Source: Cohnella lubricantis
GTDB taxonomy: Bacteria; Bacillota; Bacilli; Paenibacillales; Paenibacillaceae
Reading direction: 5' to 3'
NCBI RefSeq assembly: GCF_014212015.1
Contig: NZ_JACJVN010000062.1
Location: 1 to 50,022, forward strand
Length of the DNA stretch: 50,022 nucleotides
The notes below the pieces were generated by a model. It was not told where the DNA came from and searched no databases. It worked only from the letters and a program-made list of their open reading frames with translations. The position numbers were made by a program, and so were the translations under genes. Positions 26,863-36,084 of this stretch are shown here, piece after piece; within the stretch, counting starts at the first letter, position 1, and each line of letters starts with the position of its first letter.

Positions 26863-27246
26863 TTAAACTTTATAAGATGAGAGCTTCTTATCCAGTACCG
26901 AATAAATGTCCTGAATGACCCGGTAGTTAGCTCCCAGATCCCCGAGCGAACCCCGAGAAGCCGAATAAATATCGACTGCCGAAGATCCCGGTCCCGTCCC
27001 GACGATTTGAACGGTAATGTCCATCGTCCGGCCGGCCATCGATCGCTTCTCCATGACAATCTCGCCGATCGTCGGCACTTCATGAAGGACGCGATAGCCT
27101 TGCATCTTCTTCAAGATCGATGCTACTTCCTCAAATGCCCGATCTTTGGATAAGCGGTAATAATGGGATTTCAACTTCGGATCCTTCGCCTTGTCGCCCG
27201 TATGTTCCTGGCTGCGAAAAAGTCCGATGAGCATTCGCTTTAGCAA
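26863..27246 (-). CDS. DUF1499-like protein
   Basis: Cytosolic protein of about 127 residues. The C-terminal VDIYSASRGSLGDLGANYRVI resembles the conserved end of DUF1499 domains. No function is known. The start is set at TTG 27246 because GGAGGG lies ten bases before it; ATG 27234 is possible, while the frame continuing to 27465 runs through the 6S RNA gene and is not credible as coding. The gene follows the 6S RNA by about 80 bases. Confidence 0.65.
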   Translation of the reverse strand: MLKRMLIGLFRSQEHTGDKAKDPKLKSHYYRLSKDRAFEEVASILKKMQGYRVLHEVPTIGEIVMEKRSMAGRTMDITVQIVGTGPGSSAVDIYSASRGSLGDLGANYRVIQDIYSVLDKKLSSYKV

Positions 27247-27327
27247 TACACTCTCTCCCTCCGGGTGCCAAATGCGCCATATATTATCATACCACGCTTG
27301 TCCCGGCGATAAAAGCCATATTAAAGG

Positions 27328-27507
27328 AAAAACCCGCATATGCCGTTCGGCGTGCTCGTTTCTGAACCCGCTCTCGCAGGTGGGTGTCCGCAATCCGAGT
27401 TTTGACGTCCCCTTTCGAGGGCATGTCAGCCGTCCGATGATGTAGGACTCCCTTGGAAACAGCATTGGTTCAAAACATGGATCGCCTTAACGCACATCGC
27501 AGGAAGT
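27328..27507 (-). ncRNA. ssrS: 6S RNA
   Basis: A Firmicute-type 6S RNA of about 180 nt, which binds and inhibits sigma-A RNA polymerase. On the minus strand the ends pair (CCTGC-ATGTGC near 27505-27494 with GCATATGCGGG near 27343-27333), leaving a long interrupted hairpin. Recognisable 6S segments are CATGTTTTGAACC, GCTGACATGCCCTC, GGGGACGTCAAAACTCGG, GCGGACACCCACCT and GCGGGTTCAGAAAC. The 3' closing stem runs into five T residues, giving its own terminator. A matching promoter lies just upstream. The 303-base gap between the DUF1499 and DUF624 genes is largely this gene. Ends are approximate. Confidence 0.85.
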
Positions 27508-27513
27508 AAGAAC

Positions 27514-27542
27514 ATTATAAGCACGCGCGGAGCAAAAGTAAA
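27514..27542 (-). promoter_or_regulatory. Sigma-A promoter of the 6S RNA
   Basis: On the minus strand TTTACT (27542-27537), 17 bases, TATAAT (27519-27514). It starts only eight bases past the DUF624 stop codon. Confidence 0.7.
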
Positions 27543-27549
27543 CCCCTGG

Positions 27550-28341
27550 TCAAACGCTCCGATCGCTCTCTTCTTTATCTCTGGCTGCCGAATCATCAAG
27601 CTGAATCTCGTCTGCGCCTGCGTTCGCTTCCGCCTTGGCCTGCATCTTCTGGATCGTCTGGTAGAAATTAAAGAAGGCGATCAGTGCGATGACCGTGCCC
27701 GTGAAGAAGAAGAGCAGGAACATATTAAGCACTGCGAAGCTGATATAAATGGCGAAAGCGCTTAGAATTGCAGTCGACAGAGTACGAAGCGGCCGGCCGA
27801 TCGTCAAGATGAGCGAATTCTTCATGATCTGCAGCGTCTTCATGTGGAAGTGCGCTAGCAGCGAGAAGAAGTGGAACAGCGAGACGATTAACAGAACGAT
27901 GAAGGCAAGGAAGACGATGCCGAGCACGCCGAAGCCGCTAATATGCTTCGAGTACATCTGCATGTCTACTACCAGAATGGCGAACAAGACGGAATACACA
28001 ATGCCGCCTAGCATAGCTTGAACGTAATTCTGCTTATAGTTTCGGAAGTAGGTTCGGAACAAAGGGACATCCGTCTCGCCCATGACCCACTTCCGGACGA
28101 CCGAGAACATAGCCGAGGTCGCCGGAAACAGGGTGAAGGGGGACACGATGGCTAAGACAATGGAAGAGGAGACGAGCAAGCCCGTCGCCTCCGCCTCCGT
28201 CGCCGTATTGGAGCTAAGGTACATAAACACCACTAGCCATACCGGACAGGACAACAGAACCCAGAGAACATTCGTTACTGCCAAGCGCATGATCCATTCG
28301 GAGATCTTGTAGAAGCCGCCCATCATGCCCCGCATTTCCAT
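27550..28341 (-). CDS. DUF624 (YesL-like) membrane protein
   Basis: Integral membrane protein of 263 residues with about five or six hydrophobic segments (near 17-42, 52-80, 107-128, 138-165, 185-230) and a charged Ala/Glu/Asp-rich C-terminal tail. The N-terminal GGFYKISEWIMRLAVTNVLWVL matches the YesL/DUF624 family, which is often linked to sugar ABC transporters, though none is adjacent here. GAGGAGG lies seven bases before the ATG. It begins 34 bases after the RNA helicase and is probably co-transcribed with it. Confidence 0.8.
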   Translation of the reverse strand: MEMRGMMGGFYKISEWIMRLAVTNVLWVLLSCPVWLVVFMYLSSNTATEAEATGLLVSSSIVLAIVSPFTLFPATSAMFSVVRKWVMGETDVPLFRTYFRNYKQNYVQAMLGGIVYSVLFAILVVDMQMYSKHISGFGVLGIVFLAFIVLLIVSLFHFFSLLAHFHMKTLQIMKNSLILTIGRPLRTLSTAILSAFAIYISFAVLNMFLLFFFTGTVIALIAFFNFYQTIQKMQAKAEANAGADEIQLDDSAARDKEESDRSV

Positions 28342-28375
28342 GGGATTTCCTCCTCAACGACGCAGCTGATTAGTG

Positions 28376-29998
28376 TTAGATGTTGACGTAATCTTCGTTA
28401 TGCGAACGAGTGCTGCGCTGGTCGTCGCGGCGTTCGCCGCGCGGCGCGCCGCCGCGGTAGCCGCCGTCATCGCGGCGATCGTTGCGATAGCCGCCTCCGC
28501 CGCTGCCGCCTTCGCGGTATGGCTTGCGATAGCCGCCTCCGCCATGGCCGCCTTGACCGCCGCGGTTGTAGCCGCCGCTGCTGCGTCCTTGGCCGCCGCC
28601 TTGGTAACCGCCGCGTCTCTGGCCATATCCCCCTCCGCTGCCGCCGCGACCGTCGAACTTCCGCTTCTTGGAGCGGATCGGATCCTCCGGCGTCAGCTCG
28701 ACGTTCACGTCGTTCTTGTCGCCCGTGAGCAGCTTCATCGCTGCGGAGAGCAGCTGTACGGAATCGTATTGCTCAAGCAGCTGTGCCGCCACGAGCTTGA
28801 ATTCGGACGTATTCTCTTCGCCGGAGACGACATCGATGATGCGGTCGGCGATGACGCGCTGCTTGCCTTCCATCGCTTCTGCCATCGTCGGCAGCGGCTT
28901 CCGGGAGATGCGGTGGCGAGTGACCTTCTCGATGAAGTGCAGGTGGTCGATCTCGCGAGGCGTGACGAACGTCCAAGAAGTGCCTTCCTTGCCTGCCCGG
29001 CCCGTACGGCCGATCCGGTGAACGTAGCTCTCCGGGTCTTGCGGCAAATCGAAGTTAATGACGTGCGTGACGCCGGAGATGTCCAAGCCGCGGGCTGCGA
29101 CGTCGGTAGCGACCAGCACGTCGATGCTGCCGTCGCGGAATTTCCGCATGACGGCGTCACGCTGGTTCTGCGACAAGTCGCCATGCAAGCCGTCAGCTGC
29201 ATAGCCGCGCTTCATGAGCGCTTCGGAGAGTTCCGCTACGCGGCGCTTCGTCCGGCCGAAGATGATGGCAAGCTCCGGCGGTTCCATATCCAGCAATCGG
29301 CACAGGCCGTCAAACTTCAATCGCTCTTGAACTTCGATGTAGAACTGCTGAATGTTCTTGTTCGTCGTTTGCGTCTTCGGGATCATGGAGATGTGTTCCG
29401 GGCTCTTCAGGAACTGCTGAGCCAGCTTCTGAATGTTCGGCGGCATCGTCGCCGAGAAGAGGAGCGTCTGGCGCTGTTCCGGCACTAAGCTTAGAATCGA
29501 TTGGATATCATCCATGAAGCCCATGTCGAGCATTTCGTCCGCTTCATCGAGCACGACCGTCTGAACGTCGTCCAGGCGAATCGTCTTGCGGTTGATATGG
29601 TCAAGGAGACGACCAGGGGTACCGATAATGATTTGAGGCTTGCGGCGAAGGCCGCGGATTTGGCGTCCGATATCCTGTCCGCCGTAGATTGGCAAGGAGC
29701 GGAGCCCCTTCGTGCGGCCGAGCTTCTCGATCTCTTCAGCTACTTGAATAGCCAGCTCGCGGGTCGGCGTCATAATCAGGGTAACGATGCGGTCTTCAGA
29801 CTTCTGGATCTTGCTCACCAGCGGTATGCCGAACGCAGCCGTCTTGCCCGTGCCGGTCTGAGCCTGCCCGATCATATCTTTACCGCTTAGAGCGACGGGG
29901 ATCGCATGTTCTTGAATAGGGGTCGGTTCCTCATACCCCAGTTCTGTAATGGCTTGAAGAACGTCAGCCTCCAAACCGAATTGTGAGAATGTGCTCAA
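28376..29998 (-). CDS. cshA: DEAD-box RNA helicase, CshA type
   Basis: ATP-dependent RNA helicase for mRNA decay and ribosome assembly. All helicase motifs are present: the Q motif (GYEEPTPIQ), [23 protein letters not shown], and HRIGRTGR. After the core (to about residue 365) and a CshA-type dimerisation region comes a 100-residue tail rich in RGG/GGY units (residues 440-530), which binds RNA. Length 540. The start is TTG with GAAGGAG about 12 bases upstream; the leader of roughly 60 bases may allow cold or autogenous control. The DUF624 gene follows. Confidence 0.92.
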   Translation of the reverse strand: MSTFSQFGLEADVLQAITELGYEEPTPIQEHAIPVALSGKDMIGQAQTGTGKTAAFGIPLVSKIQKSEDRIVTLIMTPTRELAIQVAEEIEKLGRTKGLRSLPIYGGQDIGRQIRGLRRKPQIIIGTPGRLLDHINRKTIRLDDVQTVVLDEADEMLDMGFMDDIQSILSLVPEQRQTLLFSATMPPNIQKLAQQFLKSPEHISMIPKTQTTNKNIQQFYIEVQERLKFDGLCRLLDMEPPELAIIFGRTKRRVAELSEALMKRGYAADGLHGDLSQNQRDAVMRKFRDGSIDVLVATDVAARGLDISGVTHVINFDLPQDPESYVHRIGRTGRAGKEGTSWTFVTPREIDHLHFIEKVTRHRISRKPLPTMAEAMEGKQRVIADRIIDVVSGEENTSEFKLVAAQLLEQYDSVQLLSAAMKLLTGDKNDVNVELTPEDPIRSKKRKFDGRGGSGGGYGQRRGGYQGGGQGRSSGGYNRGGQGGHGGGGYRKPYREGGSGGGGYRNDRRDDGGYRGGAPRGERRDDQRSTRSHNEDYVNI

Positions 29999-30063
29999 AT
30001 TTTTTTCAAACTCCTTCTGTATTGGGCCTTCTATTGAACGGCTTCCAAAAAAATATACAGTAC

Positions 30064-30072
30064 ATTATAACA
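30064..30072 (-). promoter_or_regulatory. Extended -10 promoter of cshA
   Basis: TGTTATAAT on the minus strand, 66 bases before the TTG start; no clear -35. Confidence 0.5.
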
Positions 30073-30232
30073 CAGTTAGCTTTGGAAACTCCAGTCATGG
30101 CAAAATTGGGCTTCACAACGCTTATTTTCGATTCATTTCGTTGGCTATGCACGTCGGTATTGCGTTACTGGGGCAGGGCACGCTATTCTTATTGTTTGGA
30201 TTATGTTGTACACGAAACGGAGGATCTTTCTC

Positions 30233-31072
30233 TTGAACAAATGGCTGTCCCTTATTCTCGGCACGCTGGTCATGGCGGCAGGCTCCGCGGTGATCGCTTG
30301 CGGCTTCCAATTACTTCTCATTCCTCTCGGGCTGCTCAGCGGAGGCGTCTCCGGCGTAGCCATGGTAATCGGCTATATAACCGACTGGAACATCGGCTGG
30401 CTTTATTTTGCCCTGAACATCCCGATTCTTATTTGGGGTTTGAAGGTACTTGGCCGGCGCTTTATCTACTACAGTCTCGTCTCCGTCGCATGCACCTCTG
30501 TGTTCATGCAATTGATTCCAGTCTCGAGCGTGACGGACGAACCGCTCCTTGCAGCCGCATTCGGAGGCGTGCTGGTCGGCACGGGAACAGCTGTCATGCT
30601 GCGGTACGGTGGCTCATCCGGCGGATTCGACATTGTGGCATCCATCATATCACGTTACCGGGATTTGCCTGTAGGCATTCTCATCTTCATCCTGAATGCG
30701 GCCGTCGTCGTATCCTTGATCTTCTACAACCAAGATTGGGATGCCGCTCTCTATTCTATGCTGTCGATCTTCGTGACGGGAAGAGTGATCGACGCCGTTC
30801 ATACGCCGCACCGCAAGGTGACCGCCTTCATCGTGACGAATGAGACGGATGAGCTTGCCTCCCGACTGCTTCAAATCCCTCGCGGCGTGACGATTGTCAA
30901 GACGAGAGGAGCTTTCACCCGTACAGAGAAGGACATGTTAATGACCGTCACCACAAGGTACGAGCTGGCTGAGCTTCGCAGGCTGATACGAGAGCTCGAT
31001 CCGAAAGCGTTCGTCAATGTCGTCGAGACGGTTGACGTGATTGGCGAATTCCGAGGCCGGCGCAACCGCTAA
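30233..31072 (+). CDS. YitT-family membrane protein
   Basis: Protein with five or six membrane helices (residues 5-160) and a C-terminal cytosolic DUF2179 domain (about 190-275), the YitT/DUF161 architecture. The family signature FGGVLVGTGTAVMLRYGGSSGGFDI is present. Function unknown. The TTG at 30233 is chosen as start since GGAGG lies nine bases before it (279 residues); the ATG at 30203 has no site. It diverges from cshA. Confidence 0.82.
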   Translation: MNKWLSLILGTLVMAAGSAVIACGFQLLLIPLGLLSGGVSGVAMVIGYITDWNIGWLYFALNIPILIWGLKVLGRRFIYYSLVSVACTSVFMQLIPVSSVTDEPLLAAAFGGVLVGTGTAVMLRYGGSSGGFDIVASIISRYRDLPVGILIFILNAAVVVSLIFYNQDWDAALYSMLSIFVTGRVIDAVHTPHRKVTAFIVTNETDELASRLLQIPRGVTIVKTRGAFTRTEKDMLMTVTTRYELAELRRLIRELDPKAFVNVVETVDVIGEFRGRRNR

Positions 31073-31149
31073 ATATCGGGCTTATACGCTATTAGTCCCC
31101 CTGCAATGTTCTCCATTGTTCCGCAAATTCCTACAAAATACCCCTGTCT

Positions 31150-31194
31150 CCCCATAAGAAACTCGTTTATAATCGGGACAAATAGCTTATGGGG
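31150..31194. promoter_or_regulatory. Inverted repeat over the promoter and RBS of the DUF4015 gene
   Basis: CCCCATAAG (31150-31158) and CTTATGGGG (31186-31194) form a perfect 9-bp inverted repeat. Between them lies TATAAT (31168-31173), and the right arm contributes the GGGG of the ribosome binding site. If that -10 is used, the left arm is outside the RNA, so this would act as a DNA operator. Confidence 0.5.
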
Positions 31195-31205
31195 AGAGTC
31201 GTCCG

Positions 31206-32402
31206 ATGAACGTCCTGCTTACTTTATTCCTGTTGCTTCACACTTCCATGTCCGGAAGCGGAACGGAGAATCAAACCGCCGACGCCAAAGTCTCCGCCTT
31301 CCAGCAGATCGTTCATGCGATTGAGAGCGGGGCCAGCCCCGGACAGACAGCCGAGCTTCCGGCCGAAGGCTCAGCCTCGGAAGGAGCATCCGGCAAGTCC
31401 GATCCGCAGCCGGATGCTCCTGAAGTCAAAGGCATATACGTAACAGCATACAGCGCAGGCGGTTCGAGAATGTCAACGCTTCTCGATCTGGTCGATAAGA
31501 CCGAGCTGAATGCCATGGTCATCGACATTAAGGACGACAGCGGTTATATCACGTACAAGACCGATAATCCGAACCTGCAGAAGATGGGAACCCCTCAACC
31601 GTTCATCAAGGACATTGACAAGCTGATGAGCACGCTGCAAGAGCATGAAGTTTATCCAATCGCACGCATTGTCGTCTTCAAGGACACCGTGCTGGCGAAG
31701 AAGCACCCCGAGCTGTCTTACGTCCAGAAGGACGGATCGATCTGGAAGAACGGCAACGGCGACGCCTTCGTCAATCCTTACCGCAAGGAAGTGTGGGATT
31801 ACAACGTCGAGATCGCGAAGGAAGCAGCCAAACACGGATTCAAGGAGATCCAGTTCGACTATGTCCGCTTCCCTGAAGGCTTCGAGAAGAAGGCCGATTC
31901 GCTGCAATTTTCCAAGAACGACGAGACGCGGGTTGATATCGTCGCCGACTTCGTCAAATATGCCCGCGAGCAGCTCGAGCCGCTCGGCGTCCGCGTCTCG
32001 GTCGATATTTTCGGCTATGCGGCTTCAGTTCCGGCGGCAGAAGGCATCGGCCAGGACTTCGTCAAGATCTCCGATTCGGTCAACGTCATCAGCCCGATGA
32101 TCTACCCAAGCCATTACAGCACCGGATGGTTTAAGCAGAAGGACCCCGACCTCGCCCCATACGAGACGATCAAAGGCGCGATGGAGGATACGCACGAGAA
32201 GCTGTCAGAGCTCGGCGGCCAGCAGCCGATCGTTCGCCCTTGGATTCAAGATTTCACGGCAAGCTGGCTCGGTAAAGGCCATTATATGAAATACGGGGCA
32301 GCCGAGGTCTCTGCTCAGATTAAAGCGCTGAACGATTCAGGAGTGACGGAGTTCCTGCTCTGGAACGCAAGCAACAAATACTCAGCTGGCGCGAAATATT
32401 GA
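31206..32402 (+). CDS. Secreted DUF4015 putative glycoside hydrolase
   Basis: TIM-barrel hydrolase-like protein, exported. The N-terminal 17 residues are hydrophobic (MNVLLTLFLLLHTSMSG), a short signal peptide or anchor, followed by a disordered Ala/Ser/Glu stretch to about residue 75. The DUF4015 domain then begins at VKGIYVTAYSAGG and includes ELNAMVIDIKDDSG, EIQFDYVRFPEG, VSVDIFGYA and NVISPMIYPSHYS, the acidic residues of a glycosidase active site. Length 398. The substrate is unknown; this family is distantly similar to polysaccharide-cleaving GH13/GH114-like enzymes. GGGGAGA precedes the ATG. It is convergent with pfkA. Confidence 0.8.
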   Translation: MNVLLTLFLLLHTSMSGSGTENQTADAKVSAFQQIVHAIESGASPGQTAELPAEGSASEGASGKSDPQPDAPEVKGIYVTAYSAGGSRMSTLLDLVDKTELNAMVIDIKDDSGYITYKTDNPNLQKMGTPQPFIKDIDKLMSTLQEHEVYPIARIVVFKDTVLAKKHPELSYVQKDGSIWKNGNGDAFVNPYRKEVWDYNVEIAKEAAKHGFKEIQFDYVRFPEGFEKKADSLQFSKNDETRVDIVADFVKYAREQLEPLGVRVSVDIFGYAASVPAAEGIGQDFVKISDSVNVISPMIYPSHYSTGWFKQKDPDLAPYETIKGAMEDTHEKLSELGGQQPIVRPWIQDFTASWLGKGHYMKYGAAEVSAQIKALNDSGVTEFLLWNASNKYSAGAKY

Positions 32403-32442
32403 TGACTCTCCCAAGAAGTGTCGCGTTGATTCTCACATGCAA

Positions 32443-32482
32443 AAGAGTGCCGGTCGCCCCGTTCGGGCGGCCGGCACTTCTG
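32443..32482. terminator. Bidirectional terminator between the DUF4015 gene and pfkA
   Basis: Strong stem GTGCCGG-GCCC / GGGC-CCGGCAC with a short loop; the minus strand continues into TTTT. Confidence 0.85.
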
Positions 32483-32502
32483 TTATTCGCGGGCGGTCGC
32501 GG

Positions 32503-33471
32503 TTATTGCGCCAAACGAATCGCCAAATTGTATAAGTTCATATCGAAGGGCTTCTTCGTGGTGACCACTTGTTCGATGTCCGTCGTGACGAGCTCGCCTT
32601 TGACGATACCGCAGGCTTTAGCCGAATCGCCTTCAATCAGCTTCTCCACGGCGAAGTCGCCGAGACGGCTCGCGAGAATCCGGTCGTTGTGCGTCGGCGT
32701 TCCGCCGCGCTGAATGTGCCCAAGAACCGTCGTGCGAGGCTCGATGCCGCTGTACTCATGCACCTGGCGGGCGATATCGTCGCCTTTGCCGGCTCCTTCC
32801 GCCACGATAATAATACTGTGGCGCTTGCCGTTCTGGAAGTTCTCCTTCATACGCCCAGAGATCTCCCGTATGTCGAACGGCACTTCCGGCACCAATATCG
32901 ATTCAGCGCCGCTAGCCAATCCCGCGTACAAGGCGATGTCGCCGCAATGCCGGCCCATGACCTCGACAATCGAAGAACGCTCGTGAGAAGTCATCGTATC
33001 GCGCAGCTTGTTGATCGCGTCCACGACGATGCTGACTGCCGTATCGAAGCCGATGGTGAAGTCGGTGAACGGGATATCATTGTCGATCGTGCCCGGAAGC
33101 CCCATCGTCTTGATGCCAAGCTTGCTCAGCTTGTTGGCTCCTTGGTAAGATCCGTCGCCTCCGATAACAACCAGCCCGTCGATGCCCTTATTGCGAAGCA
33201 CCTCAGCGCCGCGCTGCTGGCCTTCCGGCGTCAGGAACTCCTTGCAGCGGGCTGTCTGCAGCACCGTGCCTCCGCGCTGGATAATATCGCCGACGCTGCG
33301 CAGATCCATCTGGCGCAGGTCTTCGTTCAGAAGGCCCTGATATCCTCGTTGAACCCCATAAACTTCAATTCCCCGGTACAACGCGCTGCGCACGACGGCG
33401 CGAACAGCGGCGTTCATCCCCTGAGAATCTCCTCCGCTGGTCAATACGGCAATCTTGTTCACTGCGCTCAT
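32503..33471 (-). CDS. pfkA: 6-phosphofructokinase
   Basis: Phosphorylates fructose 6-phosphate with ATP in glycolysis. LTSGGDSQGMNAAVRAVVRS, IGGDGSYQGA for ATP and PGTIDNDI with the catalytic Asp are seen. GHIQRGGTPT is the late substrate motif. Length 322 residues. Gln replaces the usual Pro in GGDSPGMNA, which from memory is the normal Paenibacillus version. GGGAG lies nine bases before the ATG. Unusually, pyk and accAD are not beside it; instead ytpB lies 35 bases upstream on the same strand. Confidence 0.95.
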   Translation of the reverse strand: MSAVNKIAVLTSGGDSQGMNAAVRAVVRSALYRGIEVYGVQRGYQGLLNEDLRQMDLRSVGDIIQRGGTVLQTARCKEFLTPEGQQRGAEVLRNKGIDGLVVIGGDGSYQGANKLSKLGIKTMGLPGTIDNDIPFTDFTIGFDTAVSIVVDAINKLRDTMTSHERSSIVEVMGRHCGDIALYAGLASGAESILVPEVPFDIREISGRMKENFQNGKRHSIIIVAEGAGKGDDIARQVHEYSGIEPRTTVLGHIQRGGTPTHNDRILASRLGDFAVEKLIEGDSAKACGIVKGELVTTDIEQVVTTKKPFDMNLYNLAIRLAQ

Positions 33472-33506
33472 AGACTGCTACTCCCTTCAACTGTCTCGAG
33501 TTGTCG

Positions 33507-34586
33507 TTACATCGCCTTGCGGATCCAATGGCTGTTAATCCAGAAAAAGACGCGGGTCCAAGGGCTGCCCTTCATAAGCAGCCTTGCGGTTCGGCGCACG
33601 TTCTGTTGGCCGCGCACCTTCGGGTCGGACAGGTACAACGCGATCAGCCCTTCGACGATCATCCGGTGGAACCGGGAGAAAGGAAGACGGTCCGCCGATT
33701 GCCTCGCGGCTTGCACCATGCGCAGCAGACGTCCGTCCAGCTCGCGTTGGTCGGCGTAATAGCTGCAGAAGTTCAGATCGCCGCCGATCCGGTCCTCTTC
33801 CTGGTCGATTAAGTAATCAAGCAGGATGTGCAGACCGTTGATCGAAGGAAAGTACGCCTGCCGGATGAACGGCCCGTTCGCAGGATCCAGCTTCTCATCG
33901 CTCGCTGCCAGAAACAGCATGAACATACCGAGCGTTGATCCCGTCGCCGCGGCGAATTCATTCCACTTCAGCTCGGGATACTGGGCTGAATACGGACCCC
34001 ACCATTCCAGCAGCATCGGCTCGCGAAGACTCTTGTCGATGTGCTTGTAGACCTGAAGGTCCACATATAGCGACACCAGATGGCGAACTTCGGCCTGAAC
34101 AAGGCCATATGACGGCAGCTTCTCCGCGCAGGACTGACAGCGCCTAACTAAGGCATGCAAGTAACCGCCGTCGTTCTGTTCGCTTCGCAGCTCATAATAA
34201 TTGGAGAGCGGCTCTCCCGGCGTAACGGCGTCCAGCATGCTGCGGTGCAGCAGCCTGAAATCTTCCGAATCCAGCGAAGTGCTGCGGTCGCACAGGTTGT
34301 CCAAATAGTCGCTGATCGTCTGAAGCGCAACGATGAGCGGAATAAGTACGTCCTTGCGCTCCAGATTGGCCGCCGCATAGACCGCTCCTCCCTGGCAATG
34401 GAATTCCTTCGCCGTCATGCTGTCGATCGCTTGCTTCCGGAGTTCGGGATCGGGAATCGCCTCCGCCAGCTTCCGCCAGCCGTTCAGCTCATGCCGAACC
34501 GCAGGCAGAATATGCCGGTATACTCGGGTCATCAAGGCGACAGGCCCTCTCGGCGATCGGCCTGCCAGCAATACATTGCTGCTCAA
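33507..34586 (-). CDS. ytpB: Tetraprenyl-beta-curcumene synthase (YtpB, DUF2600)
   Basis: Class IB terpene synthase making tetraprenyl-beta-curcumene, a precursor of sesquarterpenes found in Bacillus spores. The Asp-rich ion-binding motif DYLDNLCDRS lies near residue 95 and the second, YLIDQEED, near 255. TTG at 34586 is the likely start, with GGAGG seven bases before it (359 residues); the ATG at 34607 has no site. It directly precedes pfkA on the same strand. The cyclase acting on the product (SqhC) is not in this window. Confidence 0.87.
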   Translation of the reverse strand: MSSNVLLAGRSPRGPVALMTRVYRHILPAVRHELNGWRKLAEAIPDPELRKQAIDSMTAKEFHCQGGAVYAAANLERKDVLIPLIVALQTISDYLDNLCDRSTSLDSEDFRLLHRSMLDAVTPGEPLSNYYELRSEQNDGGYLHALVRRCQSCAEKLPSYGLVQAEVRHLVSLYVDLQVYKHIDKSLREPMLLEWWGPYSAQYPELKWNEFAAATGSTLGMFMLFLAASDEKLDPANGPFIRQAYFPSINGLHILLDYLIDQEEDRIGGDLNFCSYYADQRELDGRLLRMVQAARQSADRLPFSRFHRMIVEGLIALYLSDPKVRGQQNVRRTARLLMKGSPWTRVFFWINSHWIRKAM

Positions 34587-34773
34587 TACGGTACCTCCAG
34601 CTGCCATGCAAGACTCATGCGTCCTTCAAGGGCTCTTTCTCCAAATTATGGGCCAACAATCTCATTCTCCCATGCCAAACCTATGTTCCATACGTCATCC
34701 TCTAATTTATCATTTCACCCTAGCTAAATCCAGTGATAAAGTGTTGAAAACTGCTCCCCGACGCCGCCATACC

Positions 34774-34782
34774 TGCTATAAT
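34774..34782 (+). promoter_or_regulatory. Extended -10 promoter of the second MFS gene
   Basis: TGCTATAAT, a perfect extended -10 element, 28 bases before the start codon at 34810. Confidence 0.5.
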
Positions 34783-34809
34783 ACTCGGGTAAGCCTTGAG
34801 GATGAGAGG

Positions 34810-35979
34810 ATGGACAGCATGAACGGAACTTCGGTCAAATCCGGTCAACTCGCGGTGCTAAGAAGCCTGCATTTTATGAACTATGCAACGATGGTGCTCG
34901 TCGTCACTTTCTTCCCCTTATATTTCGACGATTTGGGATTCACGAAGCTCCAGATCGGGACCATCTACTCGATCGGCCCGCTGCTCTCGATCTTCTCGAA
35001 CCTGCTGGCAGGCATCGCAGCCGATAAGTCCAAAGCGCTCCGGCGTGTACTGAACTTAATCTTCCTGGGGCAGATCATCGCGCTTGCGATCCTGCTGCCG
35101 CAGAAGGAATTCACCGTCGTCGCCGTGCTCATGGGCGTCTTCTACTTCTTCCAGACGCCGGTCAATTCGATGATGGACAGCTTGACGCTGCTGGCTGCCA
35201 ACCGAATGAACCGGTCCTTCCCTTCGATCCGGATGTTCGGATCGCTCGGCTACGCGGTCAGTGCGATCGCCTTCGGCTTCATCTTGAAGGCCATCGGATC
35301 GGAATGGACAATGTGGTTCGGTCTCGGAACCGTCCTCTGCTCGCTTGTTCTGTCGCTCCTGCTTCAGAACTTCCAAGCTTCTCTCTCCAAGTTCAGCTTC
35401 GGCAACTTATGGCTGATTCTGAAGCGCCGGGAGACGTTCTTCTTCTTCTGCCTGGTGGCGCTCGTGTCCGTCGCCCACCGGATGAACGAGGGCTTCCTGA
35501 CGATCGCCATGCGCGAATCGGGCGCCAGCAGCTCCATGATCGGAGCGGCTTCGCTTGCTTCCTCCGTCAGCGAGATTCCGATGTTCTTCCTGCTCGCCAA
35601 GTTCGGGCACAAGTTCCGCGAATTGCCGCTGCTCGCGTTCGCGAGCATCATGTACATGGTAAGACTCTATCTGCTGAGCGTCACGCACGAGCCGATCGCC
35701 TTCGTCTTCCTGCAGATGATGCACTGTGTGACGTTCGGGATTTATTACATTACGGCGTTGCGTTATCTGCAATCCGTCGTACCCGATGAATTCCGCTCAT
35801 CCGGCCAAGCTTTGTTCGGCATGGTGTGGACGGGGCTGGCCGGACTTATTGCCGGCACGCTGGGCGGTTGGCTGTCCGATGTCTATGGTCTTAGCCTGAT
35901 CTTCAGGCTCGGTTCGGGGTTCGCGCTGACCGCCGCTGCAGGATTCCTGCTCGTTCACTTCAGAAGGCCCGCAGGTTAA
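34810..35979 (+). CDS. MFS permease of the LacY/phenylpropionate type
   Basis: Twelve-helix major facilitator of about 389 residues. The N-terminal FMNYATMVLVVTFFPLYFDDLGFTKLQIG and the mid-protein SIRMFGSLGYAVSAIAFG are typical of the MFS_1-like group containing phenylpropionate and nucleoside permeases. Substrate unknown. ATG 34810 (GAGG eight bases upstream) and ATG 34819 (AGAGG nine bases upstream) are equally plausible starts; the open frame to 34417 overlaps ytpB and is ignored. A perfect terminator follows. Confidence 0.83.
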   Translation: MDSMNGTSVKSGQLAVLRSLHFMNYATMVLVVTFFPLYFDDLGFTKLQIGTIYSIGPLLSIFSNLLAGIAADKSKALRRVLNLIFLGQIIALAILLPQKEFTVVAVLMGVFYFFQTPVNSMMDSLTLLAANRMNRSFPSIRMFGSLGYAVSAIAFGFILKAIGSEWTMWFGLGTVLCSLVLSLLLQNFQASLSKFSFGNLWLILKRRETFFFFCLVALVSVAHRMNEGFLTIAMRESGASSSMIGAASLASSVSEIPMFFLLAKFGHKFRELPLLAFASIMYMVRLYLLSVTHEPIAFVFLQMMHCVTFGIYYITALRYLQSVVPDEFRSSGQALFGMVWTGLAGLIAGTLGGWLSDVYGLSLIFRLGSGFALTAAAGFLLVHFRRPAG

Positions 35980-36010
35980 CGGCGAACAGACGAATGCCAA
36001 TGCGCAACAC

Positions 36011-36044
36011 AAAGAAGCAGGCCATACGGCCTGCTTCTTTGTTT
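36011..36044. terminator. Terminator between the MFS and CNNM genes
   Basis: Perfect 13-bp stem AAAGAAGCAGGCC / GGCCTGCTTCTTT with a four-base loop, usable from both sides, followed by GTTT on the plus strand. Confidence 0.88.
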
Positions 36045-36084
36045 ACCAGCGTTTCTTATATTTAGATTTAGGCAATAAATTCCT

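Noticed and set aside
27247..27465. N-terminal extension of the DUF1499 protein
   Set aside because: This part of the frame lies over the 6S RNA gene, has no ribosome binding site at its first codon and no resemblance to the domain.
32503..33471. Pro to Gln change in the PfkA GGDSPGMNA motif as a defect
   Set aside because: The substitution is, as I recall, common in Paenibacillus PfkA, and all catalytic residues are intact.
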